From: Rasiella rasia
GTDB taxonomy: Bacteria > Bacteroidota > Bacteroidia > Flavobacteriales > Flavobacteriaceae
DNA: 64,000 bases
NCBI RefSeq assembly: GCF_011044175.1
Contig: NZ_CP049057.1
Location: forward strand, 1 to 64,000
Reading direction: 5' to 3'
The notes below the pieces were generated by a model, which ran no database searches, was not told where the DNA came from, and worked only from the letters and a program-made list of their open reading frames with translations. The position numbers were made by a program, and so were the translations under genes. Below are positions 61,737 to 64,000 of the stretch, in pieces (within the stretch, counting starts at the first letter, position 1; every line of letters starts with the position of its first letter).

Positions 61737-63389
61737 TTATTTGACTAAAAACTTCAGTGTTTGAGATCCATTAGCATCGCTAAGCGTAATAAAATAGAAT
61801 CCAGCCGATAGGGTATGGGCTATCGAAATTTCATTCGAGGAAATTTCCGAAGTCTGTTGTAGTAATGCCTGCCCTAACTGATTGTAAATTACCACAGATA
61901 AGGTACCGTTAGTGGCGGGTGTGTTCACTAAAACGTCTATAGCTGTTTTCGTCACAGGATTCTGCTTAAGCTGAAAACGGCTTTTTATTGAAACATCGTT
62001 TACACCTAAAGGTACTTGTCTAATTTCGCTCAATGCAAAAAGTATATTTTGAGTAGTAGGCTGTACATGGCGTTCGTTGGTTGAAGGTATATGTGTAGCT
62101 ACAAAAGGGGAGTCGTTTAGGTCTGGCGTAGCATACCAATTGTCTTCACTCTCTAGCGCTAATGCACTTATAGTTGGAATAAAAGAAAACTCATCTTGGT
62201 CTAATGCATCAACAAAATCTTGAATTACAGGATTGCCACCGCCACCGCCAAGCGCGTTAGAAATAAGTGATAACCCACCTGGTGCAGCATCAACACCCGC
62301 AACAGTGCCTGACTGGGCATCGGCTTCAAAAGTACCTGTTGGAATACCAACAATAAAGGTGGAGAACGTAGTTACGTTTATAGTTTGATTGGCTTCAGGC
62401 GTAAAATGTAATGTTAAGTCGGCCGTAACACCTGTAGTAATATCGAGGGTTGTTTCTACAACTTGCATTCCTGGCATGCCTACGGTTGTACCATTGTCAG
62501 TTCCGTTAATCATAGCTACATTTCTAACATCTTGCGGAAACCCTAAAGCGTCTAATTCTGCTTGAAAGGCATCTCTAAAATCTGGTGCGCCAGCAGGCAA
62601 AAGCTTCGTAGGGTCTTGTTGTGTAGGCGAACCTGCCAATAAATGCCCTAATAAATGATCGTACAGCATTTCTTTAGCTGCAGGGGAGTTTAGTACAGTA
62701 TCTACAATTGCCTGCGCCTGCGCGTCGCTAAACTCTTCTGCTAAATAATTTATAAGGTATTGTAAGCTAATGGGTATGTTGGCACCTTTATGAGGCGAGT
62801 CAAAAGAAATATACAATCGTGTATCGTGCACTAAACTGTTTTGCTCCATATACGATAAACCATAGCGTGCTATAAGTCCGCCCATACTAGGCCCTAGTAC
62901 TACTAGTTGTTCACTACCTACTTTTTGTGCGTTAATTTCTTCGATTAATGCTACCAATACCATGGCATTACGTTGTATGTAGTCTGCACCACCATCTATA
63001 GTTTTGCCTCCTGTGGTATATTGTGGTGCATTAAGTATTACAATATCAAACCCTTCATCTCTAACAATATCAGCCAAATTTTGTCCGCCAAACGAGAAAC
63101 TGTTATACAGTCCGTTAATATCTCTGGCATCACCAGGGTCGAAACCGTCTAAAATAATGATAGGCTTGTCTAAAACGCCATTAACATTATCTAGAAAAAT
63201 CTCATATTCACCTTCACCAAAATAAGCTTGGGTCTCATCGTAACCTTGATATGAAATATCGGCTACAATAGGTACTACCGCCTGTCTATTAGAAACATTT
63301 TGGGTATTGTTTATAGGATTTTGAAAAGTGAACTGAGCAAATGAACTGGCAGTGATCACAAGAGCTATTAAGGTAAAAGTAAACTTCAT
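61737..63389 (-). CDS. secreted alpha/beta-hydrolase with type IX sorting tail
   Basis: The 550-residue protein has a signal peptide ending SSFAQ. It contains PIIILDGFDPGDARD, the nucleophile elbow GPSMGG with S168, and SFDSPHKGANIPISLQ with candidate acid residues, resembling a lipase or esterase of the PGAP1/serine-hydrolase group. The C-terminal 70 residues (NPVTKTAID, SAGFYFITLSDANGSQTLKFLVK) are a type IX sorting domain. It is probably displayed on the cell surface. Confidence 0.87.
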   Translation of the reverse strand: MKFTFTLIALVITASSFAQFTFQNPINNTQNVSNRQAVVPIVADISYQGYDETQAYFGEGEYEIFLDNVNGVLDKPIIILDGFDPGDARDINGLYNSFSFGGQNLADIVRDEGFDIVILNAPQYTTGGKTIDGGADYIQRNAMVLVALIEEINAQKVGSEQLVVLGPSMGGLIARYGLSYMEQNSLVHDTRLYISFDSPHKGANIPISLQYLINYLAEEFSDAQAQAIVDTVLNSPAAKEMLYDHLLGHLLAGSPTQQDPTKLLPAGAPDFRDAFQAELDALGFPQDVRNVAMINGTDNGTTVGMPGMQVVETTLDITTGVTADLTLHFTPEANQTINVTTFSTFIVGIPTGTFEADAQSGTVAGVDAAPGGLSLISNALGGGGGNPVIQDFVDALDQDEFSFIPTISALALESEDNWYATPDLNDSPFVATHIPSTNERHVQPTTQNILFALSEIRQVPLGVNDVSIKSRFQLKQNPVTKTAIDVLVNTPATNGTLSVVIYNQLGQALLQQTSEISSNEISIAHTLSAGFYFITLSDANGSQTLKFLVK

Positions 63390-63497
63390 GATTGCAATTA
63401 TTTAGAAGTTACAAGGTACAACTTTACAATGAAAGTAAGGGTTGCCGTTGTTCTGATTTCGCTTCGGAAATTTTAGTATATCTTTAAGTTTAAATAA

Positions 63498-64000
63498 ATG
63501 GATATGGATAATTTATCAACTATTATTTTAGGCGGAGCTTTATTTGTAATTATGTTAGGTATGGGGCTGTCATTACGTACCGAAGATTTTAAACGAATCG
63601 TACTGTATCCAAAAGCCATTTTTCTCGGACTCTTTAATCAGTTACTATTGTTACCGCTTATTGGTTTACTAATAGCCGTTACGATTACTTCTACACCCGA
63701 AATTGCTGTAGGTATTATGATTCTTGCGGCTTGCCCTGGGGGGCCAACTTCTAACCTAATTTCGTTTATGGCAAAAGGTGACTTGGCATTATCGGTTAGT
63801 TTAACGGCAATAAGTAGCTTAATAACTATTATCACCATTCCTTTTATAGTGTTATTCTCACTTGAATATTTTTTAGGTACTAGCCAAGAAATTGAGCTTA
63901 ATATATTCGCAATGATTGCGCAAATATTTGTTATAGTTGTGATACCCATTGGTATTGGAATGATGATTCGACGTTTTAAAACCAGCTTTGCAGAGCGTAT
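63498..64000 (+). CDS. bile acid:sodium symporter family protein, N-terminal part
   Basis: The frame runs off the right edge after about 167 codons. It has successive hydrophobic segments with GGALFVIMLGMGLSL, and LAACPGGPTSNLISFMAKGDLALSV, the conserved crossover motif of BASS-family sodium symporters. The substrate is unknown. The start is the ATG at 63498 or the one at 63504. Confidence 0.85.
   Translation, partial: MDMDNLSTIILGGALFVIMLGMGLSLRTEDFKRIVLYPKAIFLGLFNQLLLLPLIGLLIAVTITSTPEIAVGIMILAACPGGPTSNLISFMAKGDLALSVSLTAISSLITIITIPFIVLFSLEYFLGTSQEIELNIFAMIAQIFVIVVIPIGIGMMIRRFKTSFAER

Overview
The window is a stretch of a Flavobacteriaceae-type Bacteroidetes chromosome. This rests on genes with type IX secretion C-terminal sorting tails (16502-17917 and 61737-63389), an OstA-like protein, DUF349, DUF6090 and DUF6503 family proteins, a rel-fur-purA gene order, generally low GC, and many promoters with the Bacteroidetes -7 element TAnnTTTG. 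No rRNA, tRNA, CRISPR array, transposase or integrase was recognised.

Region 1 (1-16.4 kb) is a nearly unbroken minus-strand block of housekeeping genes: a class I methyltransferase, a DUF349 protein, aroE, two tandem DUF368 membrane proteins, a TPR protein, a class III aminotransferase, an OstA-like protein, purA, a Fur-family regulator, a bifunctional rel, a Ste24-like M48 protease and a SpoU-type RNA methyltransferase. The 3' end of mazG enters from the left. Region 2 (16.5-22.4 kb) has a surface protein, a lipoprotein, heme A synthase, a GNAT enzyme, a CCA-adding-type nucleotidyltransferase and Sua5. Region 3 (22.4-28.5 kb) is a surface-polysaccharide (probably LPS core) cluster with five glycosyltransferases, a deacetylase and a methyltransferase. 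Region 4 (28.6-35.9 kb) holds a second-type DnaE polymerase with an operator-like promoter, an MFS transporter, a cupin lipoprotein and dnaK with an unusual upstream region.

Region 5 (about 36.2-60.8 kb) is an accessory island, visibly richer in A+T and almost all plus-strand. It starts just after the dnaK terminator with a 1360-residue fusion of an N-terminal phosphoribosyltransferase-like domain and a C-terminal nucleoside phosphorylase/nucleosidase domain. The island is a string of one-gene or multi-gene blocks. At several junctions a gene's stop codon lies in or just before a CAACAAcGTATAtAA-like element, followed by an imperfect inverted repeat of about 70-210 bp that ends in CGTT-type sequence before the next block. 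This geometry resembles integron attC sites. A 1.14-kb block is present twice (41481-42624 and 54192-55336), and both copies begin at the same CGTTAACC where cassette crossover would occur. I interpret the island as an integron-like cassette array whose integrase, if any, lies outside the window. Cargo includes a six-gene small-molecule oxidoreductase operon with an AraC regulator, an ECF41-type sigma factor with two matching promoters, a Crp/Fnr regulator next to a palindromic promoter, and a MarR regulator with repeated operators ahead of a thiol-redox-like gene set.

Region 6 (60.8-64 kb) returns to ordinary chromosomal genes: an SRPBCC protein, a GNAT enzyme, a secreted alpha/beta-hydrolase with a sorting tail, and the start of a bile acid:sodium symporter family gene.
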